Positions 45,547 through 54,440 of a DNA stretch of 64,000 nt are shown here, piece by piece; the stretch's first letter is position 1; every line of letters begins with the position of its first letter. The DNA comes from Paraburkholderia dinghuensis (GTDB lineage: Bacteria; Pseudomonadota; Gammaproteobacteria; Burkholderiales; Burkholderiaceae). The stretch is taken from NCBI RefSeq assembly GCF_003837865.1, contig NZ_RQIS01000009.1, positions 181,194 through 245,193 of the forward strand, written 5' to 3'. The notes under the pieces are model-generated. The model had not been told where the DNA came from. It was given only the letters and a program-made list of their open reading frames with translations, and did not search any database. The position numbers and the translations under genes were made by a program.

Positions 45547-47046
45547 ATGAGCTTCATGTACGACGAAGCGATCGACGGCCCGCTGCCGACGGTCGATCGC
45601 GCAGAACTCGCGGCTGCGCTGCGCGCGGGTGCACCCAAGCTGGAAATCCTGACAGATCGTGAGGACCTGCGGCCGTTCGAATGTGATGGCCTCGCCGCCT
45701 ATCGCGCGGTGCCGCTCCTCGTCGTGCTGCCGTCGACGGTCGAAGAGGTGCGCGCCGTTCTGAAGATCGCGGCCGCACGCGGTGTGCCGGTCGTGGCGCG
45801 TGGTGCGGGCACAGGCTTGTCGGGCGGCGCGATGCCGCTCGAGAAGGGCATCCTGCTCGTCATGGCGAAATTCACGCGGATCGTCGAAGTCGATCCCGAC
45901 GCATGCGTCGCGCGCGTGGAGCCCGGCGTGCGCAACCTCGCGATCTCGCAGGCTGTCGCCCAGCACGGTCTCTATTACGCGCCGGACCCCTCGTCGCAGA
46001 TTGCCTGCTCGATCGGCGGCAATATCGCCGAGAACGCGGGCGGCGTGCACTGCCTCAAGTACGGCCTCACCGTCCACAACGTTCTGAAAGTCGACATGCT
46101 CACGATCGACGGCGAGCTGATCACGCTCGGCAGCGACGCCTTCGATAGCCCCGGCTTCGACCTGCTCGCGCTTTTCACGGGCTCGGAGGGGATGCTTGGC
46201 ATCGTCGTCGAGGTGACCGTGAAGCTGCTGCCGAAACCGCCGAGCGTCAAGGTGCTGATGGCGAGCTTCGACGACATCGTTCGCGCGGGTGAGGCGGTAG
46301 CGAAGATCATCGGCGAAGGCGTGATTCCCGGCGGCCTCGAGATGATGGATAACCTGTCGATCCGTGCGGCCGAGGACTTCATTCACGCCGGCTATCCGGT
46401 CGACGCCGAGGCGATCCTGCTCTGCGAGCTGGATGGTTCGCACGATGACGTCGATGAGGACGTCGAACGCGTTGGCGCACTGCTGCAGGCGGCCGGCGCG
46501 TCGGATTTGCGCGTTGCGCGAGACGAGGCCGAGCGGCAGCGCTTCTGGGCCGGCCGCAAGAACGCGTTTCCGGCGGTGGGCCGCATCACGCCCGACTACT
46601 ACTGCATGGACGGCACGATTCCGCGGCGCGAGCTGCCGCGCGTGCTGACGGGGATCGCTGCGCTGTCCGATCAATTCGGTCTGCGGGTCGCGAACGTGTT
46701 CCACGCGGGCGACGGCAATCTGCATCCGCTGATTCTCTTCGACGCAAACCAGCCCGGCGAGATGGACCGTGCCGAGGCGCTCGGCGGCCGGATCCTCGAA
46801 CTGTGCGTCGAGGTGGGCGGCAGCATCACGGGCGAGCATGGCGTGGGCCGCGAGAAGATCAATCAGATGTGCGTGCAGTTCAAGCAAGGTGAGATCGAGT
46901 ATTTCCACGCGGTCAAGGCTGCGTTCGATCCGTCGTGCCTGCTCAACCCCGGCAAGAACATCCCGACGCTGCGTCGCTGCGCCGAATTCGGCAAGATGCA
47001 CGTCCACATGGGTCAACTTAAATTTCCCGAACTGGAGCGGTTTTGA
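45547..47046 (+). CDS. glcD: glycolate oxidase subunit GlcD
   Basis: 499-residue FAD-linked catalytic subunit that oxidises glycolate to glyoxylate. PCMH-type FAD domain with VVARGAGTGLSGGAMPLEKG and IGGNIAENAGGVHCLKYGLT, then the C-terminal cap with FHAGDGNLHPLILFD and GSITGEHGVGREK (substrate/FAD-site His). ATG 45547 has GGAGAC upstream and matches the usual N-terminus; 10 extra codons in frame before it are unlikely. First gene of glcDEFG-glcB-permease; its stop overlaps the glcE start. Confidence 0.95.
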   Translation: MSFMYDEAIDGPLPTVDRAELAAALRAGAPKLEILTDREDLRPFECDGLAAYRAVPLLVVLPSTVEEVRAVLKIAAARGVPVVARGAGTGLSGGAMPLEKGILLVMAKFTRIVEVDPDACVARVEPGVRNLAISQAVAQHGLYYAPDPSSQIACSIGGNIAENAGGVHCLKYGLTVHNVLKVDMLTIDGELITLGSDAFDSPGFDLLALFTGSEGMLGIVVEVTVKLLPKPPSVKVLMASFDDIVRAGEAVAKIIGEGVIPGGLEMMDNLSIRAAEDFIHAGYPVDAEAILLCELDGSHDDVDEDVERVGALLQAAGASDLRVARDEAERQRFWAGRKNAFPAVGRITPDYYCMDGTIPRRELPRVLTGIAALSDQFGLRVANVFHAGDGNLHPLILFDANQPGEMDRAEALGGRILELCVEVGGSITGEHGVGREKINQMCVQFKQGEIEYFHAVKAAFDPSCLLNPGKNIPTLRRCAEFGKMHVHMGQLKFPELERF

Positions 47047-48113
47047 TGCGACGCGAACTGGATTCGATGGACGACAGCGCCGCATTGATCGCGCAGGTTG
47101 AGGCGGCACGCGCCGCGCGCACGCCGTTGCGCATCCGCGGCGGTGACAGCAAGGCATTCATCGGGCGCCCGGTTGACGCGCCTGAAATCGATACACGCCG
47201 CCATCGCGGCATTGTTCAGTACGACCCGACCGAACTCGTCGTGACCGCGCGCGCGGGCACGCCGCTCGCCGATGTCGAAGCCGTGCTCGACGAAGCCGGC
47301 CAGATGCTGCCTTTCGAGGCGCCCGCGTTCGGCGGCGCGGCCACGATGGGCGGCATGTTCGCAACCGGCGTGTCCGGTGCGCGGCGTCCGTGGGTGGGCG
47401 CGGTGCGCGACTTTGCGCTCGGTTGCCGCGTGATTTCCGGCGAAGCCAGGCACCTGCGTTTCGGCGGCGAAGTGATGAAGAACGTCGCGGGCTATGACGT
47501 TTCGCGACTGATGGTCGGGAGCTTCGGCTGCCTCGGGCTCGTGACCGAAGTGTCGTTCAAGGTGCTGCCGAAGCCGCGCGCGTCGCGCTACGTCGCGCTC
47601 GAACTCACGCCGGACGCTGCGCGCGAGCGGCTCACCGCCTGGCGCCGCACGGGGCTGCCCGTCACCGGCGCATGTCACGCGGATGGCGTTCTGCAAGTGC
47701 GCCTCGAAGGCGGCGTGGGCTCGGTACGCGGCGCGCGTGAAGCGATCGGCGGCGCCGATGCCGACGAAACGTTCTGGACCCAACTGCGCGACTTCACGCT
47801 GCCGTTTTTCGCCGATGCACGTCCGCTCTGGCGCCTGTCGCTGCCCGTCGCGGCGCCCAATTCGGCGTTGCCGGGCGACGCGCTCCTCGACTGGGGCGGC
47901 GCGCAGCGCTGGCTGAAGACCGAGGCGGATGCGAGCGAAGTGCGCCGCATTGCGCGCGAACTCGGCGGCCATGCCAGCGCGTTCACGCTGGGCGCAACCG
48001 ATACGCCGTTCCAGCCGCTGCCCGATCCGCTGATGCAATTGCACCGGCGCCTGAAAGCGCAACTCGACCCGCTGGGGATCTTCAACCCGGGCCGCATGTA
48101 CGCGGATCTCTGA
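47046..48113 (+). CDS. glcE: glycolate oxidase FAD-binding subunit GlcE
   Basis: 355 residues, a shorter relative of GlcD with the FAD-binding PCMH domain (LRIRGGDSKAFIG, GTPLADVEAVLDEAGQMLPF, GGAATMGGMFATGVSGARRP, MKNVAGYDVSRLMVGSFGCL). It ends in FNPGRMY as usual. Overlaps glcD by one base (TGATG). Required with GlcD and GlcF for the membrane-associated glycolate oxidase in other bacteria. Confidence 0.95.
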   Translation: MRRELDSMDDSAALIAQVEAARAARTPLRIRGGDSKAFIGRPVDAPEIDTRRHRGIVQYDPTELVVTARAGTPLADVEAVLDEAGQMLPFEAPAFGGAATMGGMFATGVSGARRPWVGAVRDFALGCRVISGEARHLRFGGEVMKNVAGYDVSRLMVGSFGCLGLVTEVSFKVLPKPRASRYVALELTPDAARERLTAWRRTGLPVTGACHADGVLQVRLEGGVGSVRGAREAIGGADADETFWTQLRDFTLPFFADARPLWRLSLPVAAPNSALPGDALLDWGGAQRWLKTEADASEVRRIARELGGHASAFTLGATDTPFQPLPDPLMQLHRRLKAQLDPLGIFNPGRMYADL

Positions 48114-48131
48114 CGCTGACTGCCTAATCCG

Positions 48132-49367
48132 ATGCAAACCAATCTTAGCGAAGCGGCGCAGGCTCTCGAGCGCGCCGAAGAGGCGGAATCGATCCTGCGC
48201 GCGTGCGTGCACTGCGGGTTCTGTAACGCGACCTGTCCGACTTACCAGTTGCTCGGCAACGAGCTCGACGGACCGCGCGGCCGGATCTATCTGATCAAGC
48301 AGATGCTCGAAGGGCAGCCCGTCACCGAAAAGACGCAGCTGCATCTCGACCGTTGCCTCTCGTGCCGCAACTGCGAAACGACGTGTCCCTCGGGCGTTCG
48401 GTATCACTCGCTGCTCGACATCGGGCGTGCCGAGGTCGAGCGCCGCACGACGCGGCCGCTGAGCGACCGCTTGCTGCGCGCGGGGCTGCGCCACGCCGTG
48501 TCGCGGCCGAAAACTTTTGCCACGCTGCTCGGCGCGGGCCGCGCGGTGCGCGGTCTGTTGCCCGAGTCGCTGCGCGACAAGATTCCTGCGCAAGCCCCGG
48601 CAGCGAGCCCGCGTCCGCGTGCGCGGCACGCGCGTCGCGTTTTGATGCTCGAAGGTTGCGTGCAGCCGTCGCTCGCGCCGAACACGAACGGCGCCGCCTC
48701 GCGCGTGCTCGACCGGCTCGGGATCAGTGTGACGCCCGCGCCGCAGGCCGGCTGCTGCGGCGCCAACGAATACCACCTGAACGCGCAGGATGCGGGTCTC
48801 AATCGCGCCCGGCGTAACATCGACGCGTGGTGGCCCGCCATCGAGGCAGGCGCTGAGGCGATCGTGATTTCGGCGAGCGGCTGCGGCGCGTTCGTGAAGG
48901 AGTACGGCGACCTGCTGCGTTTCGATCAGGCCTATGCGGACAAGGCACGACGTGTGAGCGCGCTGGCGCGCGACCTCGTCGAAGTGATTACCGCCGAGCC
49001 GCTCGAAGCACTTGCACCCGTCGCCAGCAAGCGGATCGCATTCCACTGCCCGTGCACGCTGCAGCATGCGCAGCGCCTCGGCGGCGCAGTCGAAGGCGTG
49101 CTCACGCGCCTTGGCTTCGACCTGACGAGCGTGGCGAATTCGCATCTGTGCTGCGGCTCGGCAGGGACGTATTCGCTCACGCAACCTGAAATTGCGAAAC
49201 AATTGCGCGACAATAAGCTCGATGCGCTCGAAGCCGGCAAGCCGGACGCGATCGTGACGGCGAATGTCGGCTGTCAATCGCACCTGAACAGCGCGGGTCG
49301 CACGCACATCACGCACTGGATCGAGCTTGTCGATTCGTTGCTGAACCCCGAATTGGAGAAAAACTGA
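48132..49367 (+). CDS. glcF: glycolate oxidase iron-sulfur subunit GlcF
   Basis: 411 residues. Two 4Fe-4S ferredoxin-like motifs: CVHCGFCNATCP (Cys25, 28, 31, 35) and CLSCRNCETTCP (Cys75, 78, 81, 85). Two CCG-type cysteine-rich domains follow (AGCCGANEYHLN, and SHLCCGSAGTYSLTQ near the C-terminus). It passes electrons from GlcD/E to the quinone pool. 18 bases after glcE. Confidence 0.95.
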   Translation: MQTNLSEAAQALERAEEAESILRACVHCGFCNATCPTYQLLGNELDGPRGRIYLIKQMLEGQPVTEKTQLHLDRCLSCRNCETTCPSGVRYHSLLDIGRAEVERRTTRPLSDRLLRAGLRHAVSRPKTFATLLGAGRAVRGLLPESLRDKIPAQAPAASPRPRARHARRVLMLEGCVQPSLAPNTNGAASRVLDRLGISVTPAPQAGCCGANEYHLNAQDAGLNRARRNIDAWWPAIEAGAEAIVISASGCGAFVKEYGDLLRFDQAYADKARRVSALARDLVEVITAEPLEALAPVASKRIAFHCPCTLQHAQRLGGAVEGVLTRLGFDLTSVANSHLCCGSAGTYSLTQPEIAKQLRDNKLDALEAGKPDAIVTANVGCQSHLNSAGRTHITHWIELVDSLLNPELEKN

Positions 49368-49368
49368 G

Positions 49369-49773
49369 ATGCAGATGAAACCCGTACTCGGCATTGCCGA
49401 AGCGACCCGAATCCTCGATGCAGCACGCGACGAAGCGCAGCGTAACGGCTGGGCCGTCGCCATCGCGGTGGTCGACGACGGCGGCCATCCGCTCGCGCTC
49501 GCACGCCTCGACGGCACGGCGCCGGTGAGTTCGTACATCTCGCAGGAGAAGGCACGCACCGCCGCGCTTGGCCGTCGCGAGTCGAAGGCCTATGAAGATA
49601 TGATCAACGGCGGCCGCACCGCGTTTCTGAGCGCTCCGCTTGTCGCGACGCTCGAAGGCGGCGTACCGGTCATCGTCGACGGGCAGGTGGTCGGCGCCGT
49701 CGGCGTCTCGGGCGTGAAGTCCGATCAGGACGCGCAGGTCGCGAAGGCCGGCGCAAACAGTATCGCCGCGTAA
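49369..49773 (+). CDS. glcG: GlcG/HbpS-family protein
   Basis: 134 residues, small alpha/beta protein of the GlcG/HbpS (DUF336) family often found in glycolate operons; relatives bind haem or cobalamin, and the role in glycolate use is unsettled. Family blocks: [55 protein letters not shown]. Start ATG 49369 lies 1 base after the glcF stop. Confidence 0.92.
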   Translation: MQMKPVLGIAEATRILDAARDEAQRNGWAVAIAVVDDGGHPLALARLDGTAPVSSYISQEKARTAALGRRESKAYEDMINGGRTAFLSAPLVATLEGGVPVIVDGQVVGAVGVSGVKSDQDAQVAKAGANSIAA

Positions 49774-49846
49774 GCACAGTAGCGCGCAGTTGCACGCAGT
49801 TGCGCATTCAGTTCAAGCAGCACAGTTCAAGCAGGAAGGAAGCGAA

Positions 49847-52021
49847 ATGATCGAACACCACGGACTTAAGGTCGACGAAGGGCTCGCCCGGTTCATCGAA
49901 ACGGAAGCACTGCCGGGTACGGGCGTCGACACCGGCGCGTTCTGGAGCGGTTTCTCGGCGCTCGTGCACGAGCTCGCGCCGCGTAACCGCGCGCTGCTCG
50001 CCGAGCGCGACCGCATGCAGCTCGAACTCGACGCATGGCATCGCGCGAACCCGGGCCCGGTGCGCGATCTGCGCGCCTACCGCGCACATCTGACGCAAAT
50101 CGGCTACATCGTGCCGGCACCGGAGCGCGTTGTTGCGACGACCGCAAACGTCGACAGTGAGATCGCGTCGCAAGCGGGTCCGCAGCTCGTCGTGCCGCTG
50201 TCGAACGCGCGCTACGCGCTCAACGCGGCGAACGCACGCTGGGGCAGCCTGTACGACGCGCTGTATGGCACCGATGCGCTGCCGGAAGACGGCGGTGCAA
50301 CGCGCGCTGGCGCGTACAACCCCGTGCGCGGCGAGCGCGTGATCGCGTTTGCGCGTGACTTCCTCGATCGCGCTGCGCCGCTCGCGAGCGGCTCGCACCG
50401 CGCCGCGACGGGCTACACGGTGGACGGCGGCAAGCTGTCGGTCAAGACCGCTTCGGGCTCGTTGCAGCTCGCCGATCCGGCGCAGTTCGTCGGATACCAG
50501 GGCGACGCCGGCGCACCGACCGCGATCCTGCTCAAGCACCACGGCCTGCACGTCGAGATCCAGATCGACGCGTCGACGCCGATCGGCGCGAGCGATCCGG
50601 CGCACGTGAAGGACGTGATCCTCGAAGCGGCCGTCACGACGATCATCGATTGCGAAGATTCGGTCGCGGCCGTCGACGCCAGCGACAAGGTCGAGCTCTA
50701 CCGCAACTGGCTCGGCCTCATGCAGGGCACGCTGGTCGAGGAAGTCGCGAAGGGTGGCCGCTCGTTCACGCGTCGTCTGAATGCCGACCGCGAATACCGC
50801 GCACCGGACGGTTCGACGCTCACGCTGCATGGCCGCTCGCTGCTGTTCGTGCGCAACGTCGGCCATCTGATGACGACGCCCGCAGTGCTCGACCGCGAAG
50901 GCAACGAGATTCCGGAAGGCGTTCTCGACGGCGTCGTGACGACGCTCTGCTCGATGCACGACCTGAAAGCGAAGCGCAACTCGCGCAAGGGCTCGATCTA
51001 CATCGTCAAGCCGAAGATGCACGGCCCGGTCGAAGTGGCCTTTGCCGCCGATCTGTTCTCGCGCGTCGAAGACCTGCTCGGCCTGCCGCGCGAGACGATC
51101 AAGATGGGCATCATGGACGAGGAGCGCCGCACGAGCGTGAACCTGTCGGCGTGTATCGCGGCTGCGTCGTCGCGCGTCGCGTTCATCAACACCGGCTTCC
51201 TCGACCGCACCGGCGACGAAATGCACACCGCGATGGAAGCGGGCCCGATGCTCCGCAAGGGCGACATGAAGTCGTCGGCGTGGATTACCGCGTATGAGCG
51301 CAGCAACGTGCTCGCCGGCCTGTCCGCAGGACTGCGCGGCCGCGCGCAGATCGGCAAGGGCATGTGGGCGATGCCGGACCTCATGCACGCGATGCTCGAA
51401 CAGAAGATCGCGCATCCGCGCGCGGGCGCGAACACGGCGTGGGTGCCGTCCCCGACGGCGGCGACGCTGCACGCGATGCACTATCACGACGTCGACGTTC
51501 AGGCCGTCCAGCAGGAACTCGAAAAGATCGACTATGCGCAGGAACGCGACGCACTGCTTGATGGGCTGCTCACGGTGCCCGTCGTCGAGCGCGCGCAGTG
51601 GAGCGACGAGGAAATCCGCCGCGAAGTCGAGAACAATGCGCAGGGTATTCTCGGTTACGTCGTGCGCTGGGTCGAACAAGGTGTCGGCTGCTCGAAGGTG
51701 CCCGATATCAACAATATCGGCCTGATGGAAGATCGCGCGACGCTGCGCATCTCGAGCCAGCACATCGCGAACTGGTTGCGCCACGGCGTGATCACGCGTG
51801 AGTTCGTGCTCGAGGTGTTCAAGCGGATGGCGGCCGTCGTCGACCAGCAAAACGCCGGCGATGCGAACTACGTCCCGATGGCGCCGGACTTCGATGCGTC
51901 TTTCGCATTCAAGGCGGCGTGTGCACTTGCGTTCGAAGGCAAGGAACAGCCGAGCGGCTACACCGAGCCGTTGCTGCATCAGTATCGACTCGCCTTCAAG
52001 AAGCACCAGCGAGCGGGCTGA
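49847..52021 (+). CDS. glcB: malate synthase G
   Basis: 724 residues, the normal length of monomeric malate synthase G, which condenses glyoxylate with acetyl-CoA to malate. Active-site regions are visible: [20 protein letters not shown] (Mg-binding Glu/Asp), [72 protein letters not shown] 49847 follows AGGAAGGAAG, better than the frame start 57 bases earlier. It removes the glyoxylate made by GlcDEF. A strong terminator follows directly. Confidence 0.97.
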   Translation: MIEHHGLKVDEGLARFIETEALPGTGVDTGAFWSGFSALVHELAPRNRALLAERDRMQLELDAWHRANPGPVRDLRAYRAHLTQIGYIVPAPERVVATTANVDSEIASQAGPQLVVPLSNARYALNAANARWGSLYDALYGTDALPEDGGATRAGAYNPVRGERVIAFARDFLDRAAPLASGSHRAATGYTVDGGKLSVKTASGSLQLADPAQFVGYQGDAGAPTAILLKHHGLHVEIQIDASTPIGASDPAHVKDVILEAAVTTIIDCEDSVAAVDASDKVELYRNWLGLMQGTLVEEVAKGGRSFTRRLNADREYRAPDGSTLTLHGRSLLFVRNVGHLMTTPAVLDREGNEIPEGVLDGVVTTLCSMHDLKAKRNSRKGSIYIVKPKMHGPVEVAFAADLFSRVEDLLGLPRETIKMGIMDEERRTSVNLSACIAAASSRVAFINTGFLDRTGDEMHTAMEAGPMLRKGDMKSSAWITAYERSNVLAGLSAGLRGRAQIGKGMWAMPDLMHAMLEQKIAHPRAGANTAWVPSPTAATLHAMHYHDVDVQAVQQELEKIDYAQERDALLDGLLTVPVVERAQWSDEEIRREVENNAQGILGYVVRWVEQGVGCSKVPDINNIGLMEDRATLRISSQHIANWLRHGVITREFVLEVFKRMAAVVDQQNAGDANYVPMAPDFDASFAFKAACALAFEGKEQPSGYTEPLLHQYRLAFKKHQRAG

Positions 52022-52027
52022 TCCCAG

Positions 52028-52055
52028 GCGGGCGCCACGGCGCCCGCTTTTTTTT
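52028..52055 (+). terminator. rho-independent terminator after glcB
   Basis: GC-rich stem GCGGGCGCC / GGCGCCCGC (52028-52036 and 39-47) followed by nine T. It lies 7 bases after the glcB stop, so the permease downstream may need read-through or its own promoter. Confidence 0.9.
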
Positions 52056-52152
52056 GTCGCTTCGACGATGGGCCGCGCGTGCTGCATGCGGCGCTTCTTC
52101 GAACCCGACAGCGTGTGGATATAAATCCCGTCTACGGGACAATGGAGACCAG

Positions 52153-53796
52153 ATGAACCCTGTATTGCAGCTACCAGCCGGGACGCTATTTGCGCAGCCG
52201 CTGACTCCGGTGGGCAACTCGCTTGCCCTTTCGTTTCTCGTTGCCTGCATTCCGATCGCTGTCGCGCTCGTGATGCTCGGCGTGCTGCGCCGGCCGGCCT
52301 GGCAGGCGTCGCTTGCAGGACTTATCACTGGCCTCGTGATCGCGATCGCCGTGTGGGGCATGCCGGCCACGCTCGCGTTCGACTCCGTCGCCGCTGGCAT
52401 GACGCTCGCGCTGGTTCCGGTGATGTGGATCGTCGTCAACGCGCTGCTGCTGTACAACATCGCGGTGAAGACGGGACGCTTCGACCAGTTCCGTCAATGG
52501 ATGCTGGACCACTTGCCCGATGACCGGCGCCTCGTGCTGCTCGTCGTCGCGTTCTCGTTCGGCTGTCTGCTCGAGGGGATTTCGGGCTTCGGCACGCCGG
52601 TGGCCATTACGAGCGCACTCCTGATCGGCCTCGGATTCCCGGCGCTCGAAGCGCTTACCTTCACGCTGATTTTCAACACGGCGCCTGTCGCGTTCGGCGC
52701 GCTCGGTGTGCCGATTACGGTGCTCGGCGCTGTCACGTCGCTGCCGGCTGAGACGCTCGGCGCGATGGTCGGCCGCCAGCTGCCGTTCTTCGCGTTCCTG
52801 CTGCCGTTCTACGTCGTCGGCATCTACGGCGGCGTTCGCTCGATCGGCAAGCTCTGGCCCGCACTCCTGGTTTCGGGCGGCAGCTTCGCGCTTGCGCAGT
52901 TCATCACGTCGAACTTCCTTGGCTACCAGCTGACGGACGTGCTTTCGTCGATGGCTTCGCTGATCGTCACGATCGGCTTCCTGAAGTTCTGGAAGCCGGA
53001 GCATGATCCCGCGTTCTCGCTTTCCCGCACCGAGAAGCGCGCGACGAATCACTCGGAACGCGTCGGCTACGGCGGCTGGTTGCCGTGGATTATCGTGTCG
53101 GTCGTCGTGATCTTCTGGGTTCACGCGAGCATCGCGTCGATCGGTCAGGCGAACATCAAGTGGCCCGGCCTGCATAATGCCGTGTACATGACGCTCTATC
53201 ACAAGTCCTATGCCGCCGTCTGGACGTTCCAGCCGCTCGGCACCGGCACCGCCATCCTGCTGGCGGCCGTGATCACGGCGCTCTGGACGCGTGTTGGCTT
53301 CGGCGGCTTCTTCTGCTGCGTCGCGCAGACCTGGAAGCAAACGCGTATCGCAATCGCCACCGTGATGATGATCGTCGCGCTCGCGTACCTGCTCAACTAC
53401 TCGGGGATGAGCTACACGCTCGGGATGGGTGTTGCATCGACGGGTGCTCTTTTCCCGCTCGTGTCGGCATCGCTTGGCTGGATCGCCGTGTTCCTTTCGG
53501 GCAGCGATACGTCGGGTAACGCGCTCTTCGGCAACCTGCAGGTCGTGGCTGCGAAGCAACTCGGACTGGATCCGGTGCTGATGGCAGCGACCAACTCGTC
53601 GGGTGGTGTGATGGGCAAGATGATCTCGCCGCAGAACATTGCAACGGGCGTCGCGACGACGGACCTGAAGGGGCAAGAGGGCGTCGTGTTCGCCCGGACG
53701 TTCTGGCACAGCGTGTTCCTGACGCTGCTGCTCGGCGTGCTCGTGTTCATGCAGCAGCACTGGCTGAGCTGGATGATCCCGGCGCTGCCGCATTGA
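52153..53796 (+). CDS. glcA: lactate/glycolate permease, LctP family (GlcA-like)
   Basis: 547 residues, about 13-14 membrane helices, proton symporter for lactate/glycolate. Family blocks: CLLEGISGFGTPVAITSALL, GAVTSLPAETLGAMVGRQLP, NYSGMSYTLGMG, GSDTSGNALFGNLQVVAA, NSSGGVMGKMISPQNIATG. ATG 52153 follows TGGAGACC; longer in-frame starts lie inside glcB or the terminator. Glycolate rather than lactate is inferred from the locus. The glcB terminator stands between it and the oxidase genes. Confidence 0.93.
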   Translation: MNPVLQLPAGTLFAQPLTPVGNSLALSFLVACIPIAVALVMLGVLRRPAWQASLAGLITGLVIAIAVWGMPATLAFDSVAAGMTLALVPVMWIVVNALLLYNIAVKTGRFDQFRQWMLDHLPDDRRLVLLVVAFSFGCLLEGISGFGTPVAITSALLIGLGFPALEALTFTLIFNTAPVAFGALGVPITVLGAVTSLPAETLGAMVGRQLPFFAFLLPFYVVGIYGGVRSIGKLWPALLVSGGSFALAQFITSNFLGYQLTDVLSSMASLIVTIGFLKFWKPEHDPAFSLSRTEKRATNHSERVGYGGWLPWIIVSVVVIFWVHASIASIGQANIKWPGLHNAVYMTLYHKSYAAVWTFQPLGTGTAILLAAVITALWTRVGFGGFFCCVAQTWKQTRIAIATVMMIVALAYLLNYSGMSYTLGMGVASTGALFPLVSASLGWIAVFLSGSDTSGNALFGNLQVVAAKQLGLDPVLMAATNSSGGVMGKMISPQNIATGVATTDLKGQEGVVFARTFWHSVFLTLLLGVLVFMQQHWLSWMIPALPH

Positions 53797-53855
53797 TGAA
53801 CGGCGGTTGACAGGCGCCGGATGATTTGACTGTCCGGCCGCCTGGTTCGATAAAT

Positions 53856-53889
53856 AGGGCCTCGCTACAGCGATGTAGCGAGGCCCTTT
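53856..53889 (+). terminator. rho-independent terminator after the permease
   Basis: Perfect 14-bp stem (AGGGCCTCGCTACA with its complement TGTAGCGAGGCCCT) around a GCGA tetraloop, then TTTG. 60 bases after the permease stop. The symmetry may let it work in both directions. Confidence 0.88.
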
Positions 53890-54065
53890 GTCATTCCTGA
53901 GACGAGAAAGCGTGCTGCGGAAAGCGTGCTGCGCCATGCCGAAGCAGGCTCAGTCGATCAGGACTCCAGCGGTTTGCGCCAGTCGTTCGCGGTATCCGTG
54001 CCGGCGATGGCGTGCGTCCAGGTGATCTTGCAGAGGCGGGTGTAGCCATGTGAGCTCTTCGACCC

Positions 54066-54160
54066 GGGGCATACATGGCGACGACCTTTTCGTCGAGACC
54101 CATGAAGCGTCGTTCGTGCTTTGGGAATCGGCAGCGGTTCAGAACTGCTGTCACGGTCAC
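54066..54160 (-). pseudogene. IS256-type transposase relic
   Basis: About 30 residues on the minus strand read PKHERRFMGLDEKVVAMYAP, closely fitting the IPKHxRRFxGxDxKIIAMYARG block of IS256-family transposases. The preceding EPLPIP lies in another frame, so a frameshift has occurred, and nothing of the DDE domain follows. A trace of a former element about 280 bases before vgrG 2. Confidence 0.55.
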
Positions 54161-54440
54161 GTGGCATCTCGATACGGGTCAGCCCGTCATCGGACCATTA
54201 CCGAACAGATCAAGTAGCGCGGCAGGAATCGTCGGGGACCGTGAAGACGGGGCTTTTCGGTATGCGAAGCATATATTCTCGCGATGGCCATCATATGCAG
54301 TGGATACGAAATTACTGACAGCCCCGGCCGCATTTTGACGTTTTTTTAAAAATCGAGGCAGATCATCGTGGCAAAATCTCTCCAGACATTATGTTATCCA
54401 AAATTTATTTCTATTTTCGACCCATGAGGAGATATTTGAT

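Noticed and set aside
47013..49559. 848-codon antisense frame over glcE-glcF
   Set aside because: Composition artefact opposite well-matched glc genes; no domains or ribosome site.
49808..52087. 759-codon antisense frame over malate synthase
   Set aside because: Opposite a complete malate synthase G; Arg/His-rich with no recognisable fold.
52186..53937. 583-codon antisense frame over the permease
   Set aside because: His/Arg/Glu-rich mirror of a hydrophobic membrane protein, a known artefact.
53890..54060. Minus-strand continuation of the IS256-type relic as a longer gene
   Set aside because: Frames after the MYAP block do not match the transposase or any other recognised family.
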